Shown one piece after another: positions 47,312-47,447 of a stretch of 47,447 bases of DNA; within the stretch, counting starts at the first letter, position 1, and each line of letters opens with the position of its first letter. Position numbers and translations under genes: made by a program. The DNA is from a virus, in the IMG/VR virus record IMGVR_UViG_3300027608_000053, positions 1-47,447 of that record; one strand, 5' to 3'. The notes under the pieces were generated by a model, which was not told where the DNA came from, searched no databases, and saw only the letters and a list, made by a program, of their open reading frames with translations.

Positions 47312-47447
47312 TAAACCTTAAAAAACACGAAGTAGAGGAATTCCTTAAAGAATCTTTAAGAGTTAAAAGATTACAATTGGAAAATCTCAAAGATTTTAAA
47401 AACTCTTTAGAATCCTCAGAGATTCTATCGTTGAACGTTCATGGATT
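47308..47447 (+). CDS. Partial gene, unknown
   Basis: An open frame starting at ATG 47308, overlapping the stop of the GMP-reductase-like gene, and running off the window. The visible 46 residues begin MINLKKHEVEEFLKESLRVK and are helical and highly charged. The overlap suggests translational coupling. No function can be inferred from this fragment. Confidence 0.6.
   Translation, partial: MINLKKHEVEEFLKESLRVKRLQLENLKDFKNSLESSEILSLNVHG

Noticed and set aside
1-47447. tRNA genes
   Set aside because: Gaps between genes are short and none shows a cloverleaf with a T-loop-like TTCRA sequence; the presence of a CCA-adding enzyme alone is not evidence for tRNAs here.
1-47447. Bacteroidetes-type promoters (TAnnTTTG) as a host clue
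   Set aside because: The lack of Shine-Dalgarno sequences suggested such a host, but the -10 boxes seen are TATAAT-like, so the host is left open.

Overview
The window is a piece of an AT-rich, tailed, contractile (T4-like myovirus) phage genome. The clearest evidence is a complete T4-type head block on the minus strand: portal gp20, a gp13-like neck protein, prohead protease gp21, a small 56-residue protein, scaffold gp22 and major capsid gp23. There is also a gp14-like neck protein, two gp15-like tail terminators, a gp5-like baseplate spike with cell-wall-active domains and several giant fibre proteins. The host cannot be named from the sequence. Genes mostly lack Shine-Dalgarno sequences.

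Layout. 1-2.2 kb: a fibre-like paralogue, an acidic protein and the gp14-like neck protein on the plus strand. 2.2-5.4 kb: small genes on both strands, a FEN-like 5' exonuclease, a HELTH metallopeptidase and a zinc-ribbon membrane protein. 5.4-8.6 kb: a 1070-residue fibre made of about fifty Cys-rich 15-residue YadA-head-like repeats. 8.7-10.8 kb: an unknown protein, a 52-residue gene, PhoH and an unknown protein. 10.8-17.2 kb (minus): a two-protein baseplate spike, a 432-residue unknown, two fibre-like paralogues of the first gene and one further small protein. 17.2-20.8 kb: two convergent, related homing-type endonucleases, one cut by a single in-frame stop. 20.9-27.8 kb (minus): the head block. 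27.9-29.7 kb (plus): a GT9-like glycosyltransferase and a sulfotransferase, set between structural genes. 29.7-40.4 kb (minus): a beta-helix protein, two fibre proteins sharing 14-residue Trp repeats (one of 1724 residues) and the duplicated gp15-like genes. 40.4-47.4 kb: CCA-adding enzyme, metallophosphoesterase, HNH nuclease, an exported Ser/Gly protein, a PspA/IM30-like protein, a GMP-reductase-like enzyme and small unknown genes.

Expression logic. Two promoter-like signals recur. About twenty genes, mostly structural, carry NNTAAATA 5-13 nt before the start codon; this resembles the T4 late promoter TATAAATA. A second group (exonuclease, a small unknown, membrane protein, endonuclease, phosphoesterase) has sigma70-like boxes (TTGAnn, usually 16 nt, TAnnAT) ending 6-7 nt before ATG. 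Both arrangements would put the transcript start at or within a few bases of the start codon, so much of this genome may be read from leaderless or nearly leaderless mRNAs. This is an inference from spacing.

Most unusual items: the near-leaderless promoter architecture, the Cys-ladder fibres, the spike whose OB-fold is interrupted by an M15 peptidase and a double-psi barrel, the gp15 tandem duplication that also copied the end of the cca gene, the sulfotransferase/glycosyltransferase pair, and the phage PspA-like protein.
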